Positions 43,839-52,012 of a stretch of 64,000 bases of DNA are shown here, piece by piece. The stretch is taken from positions 35,512 through 99,511 of IMG/VR virus record IMGVR_UViG_3300032284_001716. The stretch is one strand, 5' to 3'. The translations under genes were made by a program, and so were the position numbers. Positions within the stretch are counted from its first letter, which is position 1, and each line of letters starts with the position of its first letter. The DNA comes from a virus. The notes under the pieces were generated by a model. That model ran no database searches. It had not been told where the DNA came from and was given only the letters and a program-made list of their open reading frames with translations.

Positions 43839-44306
43839 ATGGACATTCACTACAAAATCATTGAAGTCAATCCAAATGAACATGCGATCGTCGTTAGATA
43901 CTTTACTGATTTCTTGTCAGAGGAAGATCTAGCAACAAATCCGGAGGATCCTAACAGACTTCCGGATGGATCGCCTGTCAGATGCCGTACAGACTATAAC
44001 ATTAACGTTCCAGTGCCAGCACCAACCGGTGCGCAGCTTGAGGAATTTATTATCTCAAACGCACCAGTTCACTGGCTTGAAATTGTTCGTCAGGTTAGAG
44101 ATCCGGATATTGACACCTCGTTATCAGAGCTTCAAAACATGATTGGTGTACATAACACCAGATCAGTTGAAGTTGCACCATCTCAGCCAACATATCTTGC
44201 ACCATTTACTCCTCCTGCAGAACCTAAGGAAGAGATTGCTGGTGTCATGACTGATGATGATATTAAGGAACTTCTAGCAAAGGCAGCGGCCGGTAAAGCT
44301 GGTTAA
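43839..44306 (+). CDS. Fibre-associated protein of unknown function
   Basis: 155 residues. The start 'YKIIEVNPNEHAIVVRYFTD' and 'SPVRCRTDYNINVPVPAPTG', with 'EEFIISNAPVHWLEIVRQV', is a type I have seen beside tail-fibre genes in other phages, but I cannot name it with certainty. The C-terminal 40 residues are Pro-rich, then an acidic helix. It follows the adhesin gene by 4 bases, so an assembly or attachment role for that adhesin is plausible. Confidence 0.5.
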   Translation: MDIHYKIIEVNPNEHAIVVRYFTDFLSEEDLATNPEDPNRLPDGSPVRCRTDYNINVPVPAPTGAQLEEFIISNAPVHWLEIVRQVRDPDIDTSLSELQNMIGVHNTRSVEVAPSQPTYLAPFTPPAEPKEEIAGVMTDDDIKELLAKAAAGKAG

Positions 44307-44308
44307 TT

Positions 44309-45391
44309 ATGACTCTGAGTAGAAAACTCAATGAGAATATCTTTTATTATGATGGTGCTAGGAATCTCTATAACAATAGGCACGATCTTCTAGCATCAGA
44401 GTTTTCCACTCTGAAACGCTTTTACTATTATGATAAAGAGTTCTCACAGGTAAACTGGACTAAAGAGCCAGTAGAAGATCTATGGACTCTTTATTCCAGG
44501 AGAGCCCAACAAATTAGAGATGACTTCGACTATGTCATCTTATGTTATTCAGGCGGTGTTGACTCTACCACTATCCTAGAAGCTTTCTACTATAACAACA
44601 TCTATATTGATGAGATTCTACTAGTGGGTGCTTTCTCACGGGATAAGTTTCAGGGTGATGACACCAACCATAATGCAGATTTGTACTATAATGTGCACCC
44701 TACTTTGAGGTCAATGAATCTTCCAAACACGAAGATTACAGTTAAAGACTATACAGAGTACTTCAATGATCCAAATAACTTCTCACTAATCAAAGAATAT
44801 GGCGATGACTTTGCGCTCATGCTAGGTGCGTACACTAGTGTGCATAACCTATTCTGGTATGACTTAAAGAAGTTTATCGGCGCGGATAAGACCAAGAATA
44901 CCTGCTATATTATGGGATCTGATAAACCAAAGCTATCATATGAGGCACACACAAATCGTTTCTACACTGATATGAACGATGCATCTGTGGCCGACTATGG
45001 CGCTGCGTTTGTAGATGAGAACTTCACTCGAGTTAACTTCTATACAGAGCCTAAAGCCGAAGCTATCATGAGGAAGCAGCTGCACACGCTTCTAAAGTTC
45101 TATATTCAGAATATCAATATCGATAAGACTATGACACATGATAACTTTCAGCAGCACTACATAAGCATAGTCAATGGGCTGATGTACAACCTTCGAAATC
45201 CGCTAAAGTATAAGTCTAAAAAATCAGTAATATCGTGCCTAAGTGTCAGAGATATGTTTATGTTGGAGTCACAGGACTCTGATATGTTCAAGATATATAA
45301 ACAAGCAACACTTAAATTGGACAAACGAGTTGCGTACCTCAGAAGAGGCATCCAAACTCAGAAATATTACGTAACAGAAAGTGCGGAATGA
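44309..45391 (+). CDS. PP-loop ATP-pyrophosphatase protein A
   Basis: 360 residues. The ATP-pyrophosphatase loop 'CYSGGVDSTTIL' is at 79-90. The N-terminal 70 residues ('DLWTLYSRRAQQIRDDFDYV') and the distal motif 'CYIMGSDKPKL' (199-209) are shared with two other proteins in this island (47929-49224 and 50113-51318). PP-loop enzymes use ATP to adenylate a substrate, typically a carboxylate or carbonyl, before amide or thio transfer. No glutaminase or thio-carrier domain is present. Substrate unknown; 7-deazaguanine synthesis (QueC) is unlikely because QueD, QueE and QueF companions are absent. The stop overlaps the next ATG by 2 bases. Confidence 0.65.
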   Translation: MTLSRKLNENIFYYDGARNLYNNRHDLLASEFSTLKRFYYYDKEFSQVNWTKEPVEDLWTLYSRRAQQIRDDFDYVILCYSGGVDSTTILEAFYYNNIYIDEILLVGAFSRDKFQGDDTNHNADLYYNVHPTLRSMNLPNTKITVKDYTEYFNDPNNFSLIKEYGDDFALMLGAYTSVHNLFWYDLKKFIGADKTKNTCYIMGSDKPKLSYEAHTNRFYTDMNDASVADYGAAFVDENFTRVNFYTEPKAEAIMRKQLHTLLKFYIQNINIDKTMTHDNFQQHYISIVNGLMYNLRNPLKYKSKKSVISCLSVRDMFMLESQDSDMFKIYKQATLKLDKRVAYLRRGIQTQKYYVTESAE

Positions 45392-45855
45392 CGCATCTTT
45401 TCTATTTCCTTTTATGGACACTTGTGATATATTGTATGCATAGGATCGTGCACATAGTTCCTTATATGAGCAAGATCCATGGCGATCATCACAAGCAGGT
45501 GTCCCAGGCAACGATCCGTGGTCTACACTGGACGAACCTATTCCTATACTTTGATAGCTGGAAGAGTACTGCAGACCAATGGATAACTGAGGTCATTCCA
45601 ACTTTTATTCTATGCTTAGTGTCTGGACAATGGTGGTTGATGGTATTCTACTATATTTGGGCAGCATTCATTCAAGAGTCTATTGAGCATAACGAGAAGT
45701 TTAATCTATATCCATTTATCACCAGTGGTAAATGGCACTTGATTCATCATAGAGAACCCGATAAGAATTATGGAGTATTCTTTCCCATCTGGGATATGAT
45801 ATTTGGCACGTGGAAGGGAATCGATGGCAACGCACAAGAATTGGCTAAGAAGTAA
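45388..45855 (+). CDS. Fatty acid hydroxylase/sterol desaturase-like membrane diiron protein
   Basis: 155 residues with the His clusters of this membrane diiron superfamily: His18/His22 ('HRIVH'), His31/34/35 ('HGDHH'), His101, and His117/120/121 ('HLIHH'). Hydrophobic stretches 'FLLWTLVIYCM' and 'WWLMVFYYIWAAFI' would place it in the inner membrane. It is shorter than usual members, which have 200 or more residues, but the His boxes are kept. Such enzymes hydroxylate or desaturate lipids, carotenoids or sterols. It overlaps the PP-loop A gene by four bases and PP-loop B by 32 bases. Confidence 0.7.
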   Translation: MTHLFYFLLWTLVIYCMHRIVHIVPYMSKIHGDHHKQVSQATIRGLHWTNLFLYFDSWKSTADQWITEVIPTFILCLVSGQWWLMVFYYIWAAFIQESIEHNEKFNLYPFITSGKWHLIHHREPDKNYGVFFPIWDMIFGTWKGIDGNAQELAKK

Positions 45856-46645
45856 TATCACTGATCGTAAGGATGTAGGTTTAGATCTTGATGTTACAGT
45901 AACAAAGATCGATGAGTGGAACCTTAATACACCATGGGATAAAGCTTCAGAAAATGTAGTAAAACTTATTGCTGACCTTGATAAACCAATATTCATTGGA
46001 TTAAGTGGTGGTTTAGATTCTGATTATGTCTGTACCGTATTCGAAGAAGCCGGTGTTAAGTATACACCGATAATTATCGATACACCTGGAAATCAAGATG
46101 AATTGAAGTATGCATACCAGTTTTGTAAAATCTGGGGTATAGATCCACTAGTGATCAAGAAGACTGAAGCAGAGATGCTAGGTACATACTATGATAAGAT
46201 CTTGAATGCTTGCAGTGGATATGGTCATAACTCTGTTGCCATGTATATGATCGGTGAATACACCAAGAAGATGGGTGGTGTCTATGTTATGGCTGAACAT
46301 CTAATAGATGAAAAGCCACGCGGTGGTTTTAATGTGGGTTGCAACGAGTGGGATTTCTATAACGATCTACTTCTCGGTGAGGACAATACCGTATACTTCT
46401 TCAACTATACACCAGAGATTAGCGCTGCAATGATCAGAGAATTTCCTGATTATGATGATGTGCAAAAGTCTAAAGCAGAGTTTTACGGTCTTGAATATAG
46501 GCTTAAGATGAAGTATCGTTATAGTGATTCGTACAATAAAACGTTCGGCCAATTAAGACGAACAAAGTGGTTGACACACAATCCTAACTATACGTTTGGA
46601 ACAAGAGAAGAATATCTAAATTTGCTACAATCGATGGGTGAATAA
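45824..46645 (+). CDS. PP-loop ATP-pyrophosphatase protein B (asparagine-synthase-like)
   Basis: 273 residues from the ATG at 45824, which has GGAAGGGA upstream; a TTG at 45803 would be in the previous gene. The loop 'IGLSGGLDSDYVC' is at 58-70. The following 'IIIDTPGNQDELKYAYQFCK', the 'GYGHNSVAMYMIGEY' helix and 'GGVYVMAEHLIDEKPRGGF' resemble the synthetase half of asparagine-synthase-type enzymes, without a glutaminase half. It lacks the N-terminal region shared by the other three PP-loop proteins and so is a separate branch. It may activate a carboxylate for amidation. Preceded by a diiron hydroxylase and followed by a 2OG-type oxygenase. Confidence 0.65.
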   Translation: MATHKNWLRSNITDRKDVGLDLDVTVTKIDEWNLNTPWDKASENVVKLIADLDKPIFIGLSGGLDSDYVCTVFEEAGVKYTPIIIDTPGNQDELKYAYQFCKIWGIDPLVIKKTEAEMLGTYYDKILNACSGYGHNSVAMYMIGEYTKKMGGVYVMAEHLIDEKPRGGFNVGCNEWDFYNDLLLGEDNTVYFFNYTPEISAAMIREFPDYDDVQKSKAEFYGLEYRLKMKYRYSDSYNKTFGQLRRTKWLTHNPNYTFGTREEYLNLLQSMGE

Positions 46646-47545
46646 ATGGAAGAACCTAAAGTAGAAATTGGGTCTCAACAGACTCTACTTGAAACTAAAA
46701 AGAATCTTCAGTCTTTAAGAGCTTACACCACTGAACGTGGTTGGGGAAGTGATCTTTATAGTGACTTTGAACGAGCTTATGGCAAGTATCTACTGGTTCC
46801 ATTTGATATTCCAAAGATTTTACCAAATGATCCAAACAAGTTTGTAGAGTTTTTCTTTACAAAGGGTGCAAATGCAGTAAAGATTAAGACAGATATGTTA
46901 AGTAAAGCAGGATCTGGTCAGGGTGGTAAGTCGCCGTATGTACAGATTACTAGTGTATCTGAAAAGCATTCAGACGTTTGGTCGGATAATCCAGTTCCTG
47001 AAATTTATACTGAGTTTCCAGAGATCTTCGAGCAGATTCATGAGTATATGCCATTCATCACCAGAAAGAATTTCAAATGGTTTATGTGGTCCAGCAACTG
47101 GGATGTACCACCACACCGTGATTATGGATCACAGTTAGATTGTCCAGCTGGTATTCGTATCATGTTGTTTGACAATAACCCTGAACCTACCTTGAGTATG
47201 TCAGTAGATCCGATCGATAAAGAGTACAGCCGCAAATATCCTATTATTCTACCTGATGATACCAACAGTTTTGCCTGGAATAATCTTCGTCAGAAGCACG
47301 AAAGTAGGTATATCAAGGGTCACCGCAAGATTCTCTTTATAGTTTCAGCCAAAGAGATCGGATTTATCACTAGTACGACATATGGTAAACGTACCTTAAA
47401 TCAATATGTCGATCTTCTTGATCGAAGTGTGGCCAAATATAAAGATCATGTGGTAGTGGATACCGACAATGACTATACAGACTATCTAGATTTCAATGGC
47501 ACCGAGCCTATAAATATAGTTATGGGTAACAAGGAGATTCTCTAA
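46646..47545 (+). CDS. 2OG-Fe(II) oxygenase-like protein (Asp/Arg hydroxylase type)
   Basis: 299 residues. A His-x-Asp pair lies in 'PPHRDYG' (His157, Asp159), followed by the core strand 'IRIMLFDNN', and a distal His218 in 'NNLRQKHESRY' with Arg227 in 'GHRKILFIVS'. This order fits the double-stranded beta-helix oxygenases of the aspartyl/arginyl hydroxylase group, which hydroxylate side chains or small molecules using 2-oxoglutarate. The N-terminal 110 residues are not recognised. It follows PP-loop B without gap. Confidence 0.5.
   Translation: MEEPKVEIGSQQTLLETKKNLQSLRAYTTERGWGSDLYSDFERAYGKYLLVPFDIPKILPNDPNKFVEFFFTKGANAVKIKTDMLSKAGSGQGGKSPYVQITSVSEKHSDVWSDNPVPEIYTEFPEIFEQIHEYMPFITRKNFKWFMWSSNWDVPPHRDYGSQLDCPAGIRIMLFDNNPEPTLSMSVDPIDKEYSRKYPIILPDDTNSFAWNNLRQKHESRYIKGHRKILFIVSAKEIGFITSTTYGKRTLNQYVDLLDRSVAKYKDHVVVDTDNDYTDYLDFNGTEPINIVMGNKEIL
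47509..47516 (+). promoter_or_regulatory. Possible late promoter (TATAAATA)
   Basis: Perfect TATAAATA inside the end of the oxygenase-like gene, 28 nt before the next ATG, a spacing like the other late promoters here. Its location in coding sequence lowers confidence. Confidence 0.4.
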
Positions 47546-47919
47546 TGACCATTAAACTATATCAAGACCTTATCAAGACTGATGAACAGACTTGGAATGA
47601 AAGATCACCACAGGGTGAAACAGATCAGTATTTTGTTGATTGGAAGACGAACGTTGTCGAAAAGCAGCCTGGATATATTAGCATGACGACTAGAGAAGAT
47701 CTAGATGCTAATACCAGAAGAATTACCTGGGAAATCGATACTATCGATCACGCAAAGCCGTTCTATCAGGCTACACATGATCCAAGTAATCCTATCTATA
47801 AGGCTTATATCGATAATGTAATGAGCATGCCTACATATCAGCACCATAAGTTTAGACTTAGCCTTGATCGTAATGATGGTTCGAACAACGCTGTAACTGT
47901 TATGGTTGAACCAAAGTAA
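47545..47919 (+). CDS. Small unknown protein in the accessory island
   Basis: 124 residues: 'DEQTWNERSPQGETDQYFVD', 'TRRITWEIDTIDHAKPFYQA', and 'RLSLDRNDGSNNAVTVMVEP' at the end. Not recognised. The pattern suggests a small alpha/beta fold. ATG overlaps the previous stop (TAATG), and the PP-loop C gene follows nine bases later. It is not repeated in the second PP-loop/TctC unit. Confidence 0.5.
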   Translation: MTIKLYQDLIKTDEQTWNERSPQGETDQYFVDWKTNVVEKQPGYISMTTREDLDANTRRITWEIDTIDHAKPFYQATHDPSNPIYKAYIDNVMSMPTYQHHKFRLSLDRNDGSNNAVTVMVEPK

Positions 47920-47928
47920 AATTTCAAA

Positions 47929-49224
47929 ATGCCCCTTGTTGTTACCGGTGAAGTAGGTATATATTGGAACAAATTCGGGGAGCGTTATGCTGACACCGTA
48001 AATAAGCAGCTGCAGAAAGATACCAGTCTTCTGCAGCTTCATTGTGGTTACTACCTTTACAATGATAAAATCTACATAGATCGAAAAGATCTACTAGATG
48101 AAATGTTAGTAACACGTGATAATAATTCAGTTCAATTTATGTTCAATGAAGATGTCTTTCAAAAGATAGACTGGACAGTAGAACCAGATATTAGCCTAGA
48201 TGAGCTCTACAGGCAAAGAGCACAGCAAATCAGAGATTCTTACGACTATATCATCTTGAGTTACTCGGGTGGTGCAGACTCGCATGAAGTATTAAGTGTA
48301 TTTCTTAAGAACAATATCTTCATCGATGAAATTCAAGTAGTACATCATTACGATCTGATAAAGAAGATCGGTCGTACTACTATGGAGACAGACCCGGGTT
48401 TAGCTATGATGCTTGAGTTCGAGCGTGTTGCATTACCTACTATTAAAAAGTTAGTAGAGAAGTCACCAGGTACTAAGATTAATCTGATGGATGCATCTGA
48501 CTTTGTTGTACAAGATGTACATGGTCATAGATTCTCATTTATGGGAATGGATAAGTTCAACAATAATGCCGGCTTCATGTGTATGACTACACCATTTGTC
48601 CGCAATTTCTTTCAGCATCATCAGAATAATAAGAACCTAAATTTGGGTGGCAAGAAGGTCTGTTTCCTCCGTGGAACAGAAAAGCCAAGTCTCAAGATGT
48701 ATAGAAATAATCTGAAGTTTAACTTTACCGACGCATCGATGCATGGAACCAAGCTGATGCAGAAGGGGGATATAGATGAGATATATACTATTGAGAACTT
48801 CTTCTGGAGCCCGGATGCTCCTCTGATTCCAATCAAACAATCACATGTCATTAAGAAAGTACTCGAGCGAGATCCAAAATTCTATGCTCAGTTCATGATT
48901 AATCAAGAAAAGAATATTCGAATGACTGAGTTTAATAAACCAGGCATTGCAGAAGAGCAAGACTTCCAAAGAAAGTATACTAGAATAATCTATAGTCATT
49001 GGAACGATACTTTCTTTAAGGCTCCAAAGAAAGCTCCAGTATCTGGAGAGTTCCAAGCTGTTAAGATATTGTTCAATGACACATACTATCGAGATGCTAT
49101 AAAAGAACAGAATAACTTCTTCTTTAAGAAGTATGATTTAATCGAAGATAAGTCCTTACTTAATAAGACGCTTGCTTCATATCGTTATGATCTAGGAGAG
49201 ATGAATGTACAATGGAATGATTAG
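47929..49224 (+). CDS. PP-loop ATP-pyrophosphatase protein C
   Basis: 431 residues; no clear ribosome binding site precedes the ATG at 47929, and comparison with PP-loop D suggests a start nearer residue 38 could also be used. A conserved N-terminal region ('GYYLYNDKIYIDRKDLLDEM', 'ELYRQRAQQIRDSYDYIIL') leads into the loop 'SYSGGADSHEVL' (SGGADS 113-118). The distal motif 'CFLRGTEKPSL' is at 245-255. The C-terminal 170 residues are helical. With the following TctC gene it forms a two-gene unit that occurs again directly downstream. It is homologous to PP-loop A and D. Confidence 0.65.
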   Translation: MPLVVTGEVGIYWNKFGERYADTVNKQLQKDTSLLQLHCGYYLYNDKIYIDRKDLLDEMLVTRDNNSVQFMFNEDVFQKIDWTVEPDISLDELYRQRAQQIRDSYDYIILSYSGGADSHEVLSVFLKNNIFIDEIQVVHHYDLIKKIGRTTMETDPGLAMMLEFERVALPTIKKLVEKSPGTKINLMDASDFVVQDVHGHRFSFMGMDKFNNNAGFMCMTTPFVRNFFQHHQNNKNLNLGGKKVCFLRGTEKPSLKMYRNNLKFNFTDASMHGTKLMQKGDIDEIYTIENFFWSPDAPLIPIKQSHVIKKVLERDPKFYAQFMINQEKNIRMTEFNKPGIAEEQDFQRKYTRIIYSHWNDTFFKAPKKAPVSGEFQAVKILFNDTYYRDAIKEQNNFFFKKYDLIEDKSLLNKTLASYRYDLGEMNVQWND

Positions 49225-50113
49225 AAATGCTGCTATTGGTTTGATGATGATTGGTTCTGCATCGGCCGCAGAACAAGTAGAAATCATCTCAAGTATTCCT
49301 GCGGCTGGTTCTGGTGGACAGATTGGTGCCGGTATTACACAAATCCTGAATAAAGTACAGACTGACCGTGAGTATAAGTTCGTCGTGAGCCCGGGCGCAC
49401 AGGGCGATACATCAGCTCTCAAAGCTCTAGTTGATGCAAAGACTCAGAATGTAGTGATGTTTAATGGTATCTCAGTGACTACCACTAACAGACTTCTGAA
49501 TCCTAATGCAGGGTTTGATCGCGATAAGGACTTCATTCAGAGTATTGGTATTGGTAAGAACTACTATGCCATTATGGTGAATCCAGACTCGCCTATTAAG
49601 AATGTTGATGACCTAGTGAAGTCTATCAAGAGCAAGCCGAAGGCTTTCTTCTCGACTACATTGACGGCGCCGGGTTCTGTTATCATCAATGACATCTTCC
49701 TGAAGAGATACGGTATCACCAATAAGGTTGAATCGATTAACTATAAGTCGCCACAGGAGATTATCCTAGCTCTGAACAACAAAGAGTCAGATTATACTAT
49801 CTTTACGGTGTCTGATATGACTAATCTGAAGGCTATCATGGTATCGTCAGAGAAGCGCCTGATTCAGTTCCCTGATGCGCCAACAGCTAGGGAAACCGGG
49901 TTCGATGCGTTCTCGCTATCATCTATTCTTATGTTCTCTATTCCTAAAGATCGTGCCGCGTTTCAAAGAACATTTGAAGAGGACATGAAAAAAGTGTGTG
50001 CACACCCAGACTATGAGCGTATTGCCAATATTCGTGCTCCATATCGTTCAGAATGCATGACTCCAGCTGATACTATGGCTACTGTCGAAAACGAATTGAA
50101 GACTATCAGATAG
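49205..50113 (+). CDS. tctC: TctC/Bug-type solute-binding protein 1
   Basis: 302 residues. AGGAG six bases before the ATG at 49205 supports this start. The N-terminus 'MIRNAAIGLMMIGSASA' is a signal peptide (cleavage likely after ASA or SAA). The rest follows the TctC family: 'VEIISSIPAAGSGGQIG' early, 'VVSPGAQGDTSALKALVDAK', 'YYAIMVNPDSPIKNVDDLVK', 'FFSTTLTAPGSVIINDIFLK' and 'FPDAPTARETGF'. TctC proteins are periplasmic receptors for organic acids in tripartite tricarboxylate transport. The membrane subunits TctA and TctB are not in this window, so it would need a host transporter. It overlaps PP-loop C by 20 bases. Confidence 0.75.
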   Translation: MYNGMIRNAAIGLMMIGSASAAEQVEIISSIPAAGSGGQIGAGITQILNKVQTDREYKFVVSPGAQGDTSALKALVDAKTQNVVMFNGISVTTTNRLLNPNAGFDRDKDFIQSIGIGKNYYAIMVNPDSPIKNVDDLVKSIKSKPKAFFSTTLTAPGSVIINDIFLKRYGITNKVESINYKSPQEIILALNNKESDYTIFTVSDMTNLKAIMVSSEKRLIQFPDAPTARETGFDAFSLSSILMFSIPKDRAAFQRTFEEDMKKVCAHPDYERIANIRAPYRSECMTPADTMATVENELKTIR

Positions 50114-51318
50114 TGTATACTACAAGCAATGGTTACTATCTTTATAACGACAAGTGCTTCTTCACACGCGAGGAAGTACTTGACGAGATGTTGCTTAATA
50201 AAGACTATGATGGATCCTTTGAATTCAAATTCAACGATGAGGTTTATTCAGAACTCAACTGGCAGGTAAACACGTATCCTCCATTGAGACAGCTGTATAA
50301 AATAAGAGCACAGCAGCTTAGGGACAAGTATGATTACTTGATATTATCATATTCTGGTGGAAGTGATTCTACAGAAGTATTAGAGACGTTTTTAAGAAAT
50401 AACATATTCATCGACGAGGTTCAGGTTCTGAACTTTGAATCCCTATTTTCAAAGGCTAGATTATCTTCTGACCTACATTATTTTCTTGAGTATAGACTAT
50501 CAGCTGTCAGCGGCTTGAAAAGAATTAAAGAGTTTAGCCCTAATACTAAGATCACAATTATCGATGCATCGAACTTCCTGTTCGATCAGGTAGTCAACAA
50601 TAAATTTGAGATGTTAGGTATCGATAAAGAGAAACCTTCAGTTACATTATTAACAGGCTCTAGTGCTCGCTCGACTAACTACTATATGCAAAGGTATAAT
50701 GAGAAAAATACCAATAAACAGAACTCATGTTTCATCAGAGGTTCAGAGAAGCCGTCCTTAAGTATTGAAGACAGTAAACTTTACCATTCATTCTACGATA
50801 TATCGATGAATGGATACTCATACAGAACTGATCCCTATCAAACAGAACTGTTCTTTTGGTCTAAAGATATGCCAATGATTGTACTAGCACAGATTCAAGT
50901 ATTGAAGACGGCACTAGAGAATAATAAGACTTTCTACAATCTCTTTTTGCATATGCAGGTATTATCAAAGCAGCATATCATTCAGAAGTTAAAAGGATAC
51001 TCTCCGGCTGTCAACCTTGAAAGAATGTATTCATACTTCATATACGATCATTGGGGAAAGAATAGCTTTAACTCAGAAAAGATTATCTATAAGTCACCTG
51101 AGTTTGAGCTTATTAAATCTATAGCAGGGCGGCACAGCGGATATGAAGTAATGACTGAAAAAAACAACTTTTATAAAAATAAATACAGCCTGATCAACAA
51201 TCAATACCTACTAAGCAAATTCAAATTTGGACAAAGATATTATGTCGGGGAGTTACAGTTAAATCATGATAAGGATCTTAATAAGTCTTCTGTTATTATG
51301 CTCAACGGCAAATGCTAA
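50113..51318 (+). CDS. PP-loop ATP-pyrophosphatase protein D
   Basis: 401 residues from a GTG start that shares one base with the TctC 1 stop. 'GYYLYNDKCFFTREEVLDEM', 'QLYKIRAQQLRDKYDYLIL' and the loop 'SYSGGSDSTEVL' (SGGSDS 81-86) match PP-loop C closely, as does 'CFIRGSEKPSL' (206-216) with the nearby 'SMNGYSYRTDPYQTELFFW'. It is the second PP-loop gene of the duplicated unit. It overlaps the following TctC gene by 53 bases. Substrate unknown. Confidence 0.65.
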   Translation: MYTTSNGYYLYNDKCFFTREEVLDEMLLNKDYDGSFEFKFNDEVYSELNWQVNTYPPLRQLYKIRAQQLRDKYDYLILSYSGGSDSTEVLETFLRNNIFIDEVQVLNFESLFSKARLSSDLHYFLEYRLSAVSGLKRIKEFSPNTKITIIDASNFLFDQVVNNKFEMLGIDKEKPSVTLLTGSSARSTNYYMQRYNEKNTNKQNSCFIRGSEKPSLSIEDSKLYHSFYDISMNGYSYRTDPYQTELFFWSKDMPMIVLAQIQVLKTALENNKTFYNLFLHMQVLSKQHIIQKLKGYSPAVNLERMYSYFIYDHWGKNSFNSEKIIYKSPEFELIKSIAGRHSGYEVMTEKNNFYKNKYSLINNQYLLSKFKFGQRYYVGELQLNHDKDLNKSSVIMLNGKC

Positions 51319-52012
51319 AGATATTGATATTATTACTAGGTTTGGAAATTCATCTGTTGCTACAAGAAATCTGATTGAATATGTTTATGTGTTGAATGGT
51401 ATTCAATCAGATTATACATTCAAAGTCGTGTCTGCACCGGGGGCTAGAGGTGAGGTTGCAGATCTTAAAGCTAAGATGATAGCTGAAACCAATGATGTTT
51501 TAATATTCAACTCTACTTCATCATATACAAATAAATCTAGTGAAGGTATCATCCCTCTTTATAGTATATGGGGATCGCCGCAATCTATTATGGTTGCGCA
51601 AGATTCGCCTATCCAAACTATAGATAACTTCATTAAATTTGCTAAAGCAAAACCAAACCTTTACTATGCTACAGAGGATAATGCCTCTGGATCGGCTATA
51701 TTAAACAATCAATTGATAAAGGAATTTGGTCTTAAGAATGTAGTTAATCTAAGCTATAAAAGCATAGGTGATGCAAAGAAAAGCATACTGATTGGCGAAG
51801 CGGATTATACCATCTTTAATGTTAATGAGATGATAGGTCTAAAATCTATCAAGTATTTTGACTATATGACAGAGTCAATGATGTCTGTGCCGGCCACCAG
51901 ATTGGAATTTGGTAGCCGGCTTAAACCGATATTCATGGCAGCGTGTAACGATAAAGCTTATATAGAAAAGCTTGTTAAAACTGGTTACACGTCTGTATGC
52001 AAAGAAAAATAA
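51266..52012 (+). CDS. tctC: TctC/Bug-type solute-binding protein 2 (short)
   Basis: 248 residues, shorter than the usual 300-330. Signal peptide 'MIRILISLLLLCSTANA' is followed by 'KDIDIITRFGNSSVATRNLI'. Recognisable TctC parts are 'VVSAPGARGEVADLKAKMIA', 'GSPQSIMVAQDSPIQTIDNF', 'FAKAKPNLYYATEDNASGSA' and 'SYKSIGDAKKSILIGEADY'. The segment corresponding to the C-terminal 'DAPTARETG' loop is shortened, so binding specificity may differ. The stop directly abuts the stop of the convergent gene at 52013. Confidence 0.65.
   Translation: MIRILISLLLLCSTANAKDIDIITRFGNSSVATRNLIEYVYVLNGIQSDYTFKVVSAPGARGEVADLKAKMIAETNDVLIFNSTSSYTNKSSEGIIPLYSIWGSPQSIMVAQDSPIQTIDNFIKFAKAKPNLYYATEDNASGSAILNNQLIKEFGLKNVVNLSYKSIGDAKKSILIGEADYTIFNVNEMIGLKSIKYFDYMTESMMSVPATRLEFGSRLKPIFMAACNDKAYIEKLVKTGYTSVCKEK

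Noticed and set aside
49201-49224. Possible frameshift joining PP-loop C to TctC 1
   Set aside because: TctC 1 has its own start, AGGAG site and signal peptide; a fusion would bury the signal peptide.
44309-51318. 7-deazaguanine DNA modification pathway (QueC) as the explanation for PP-loop genes
   Set aside because: No QueD, QueE, QueF, FolE or DNA transglycosylase gene is in the window, and four PP-loop copies do not fit.
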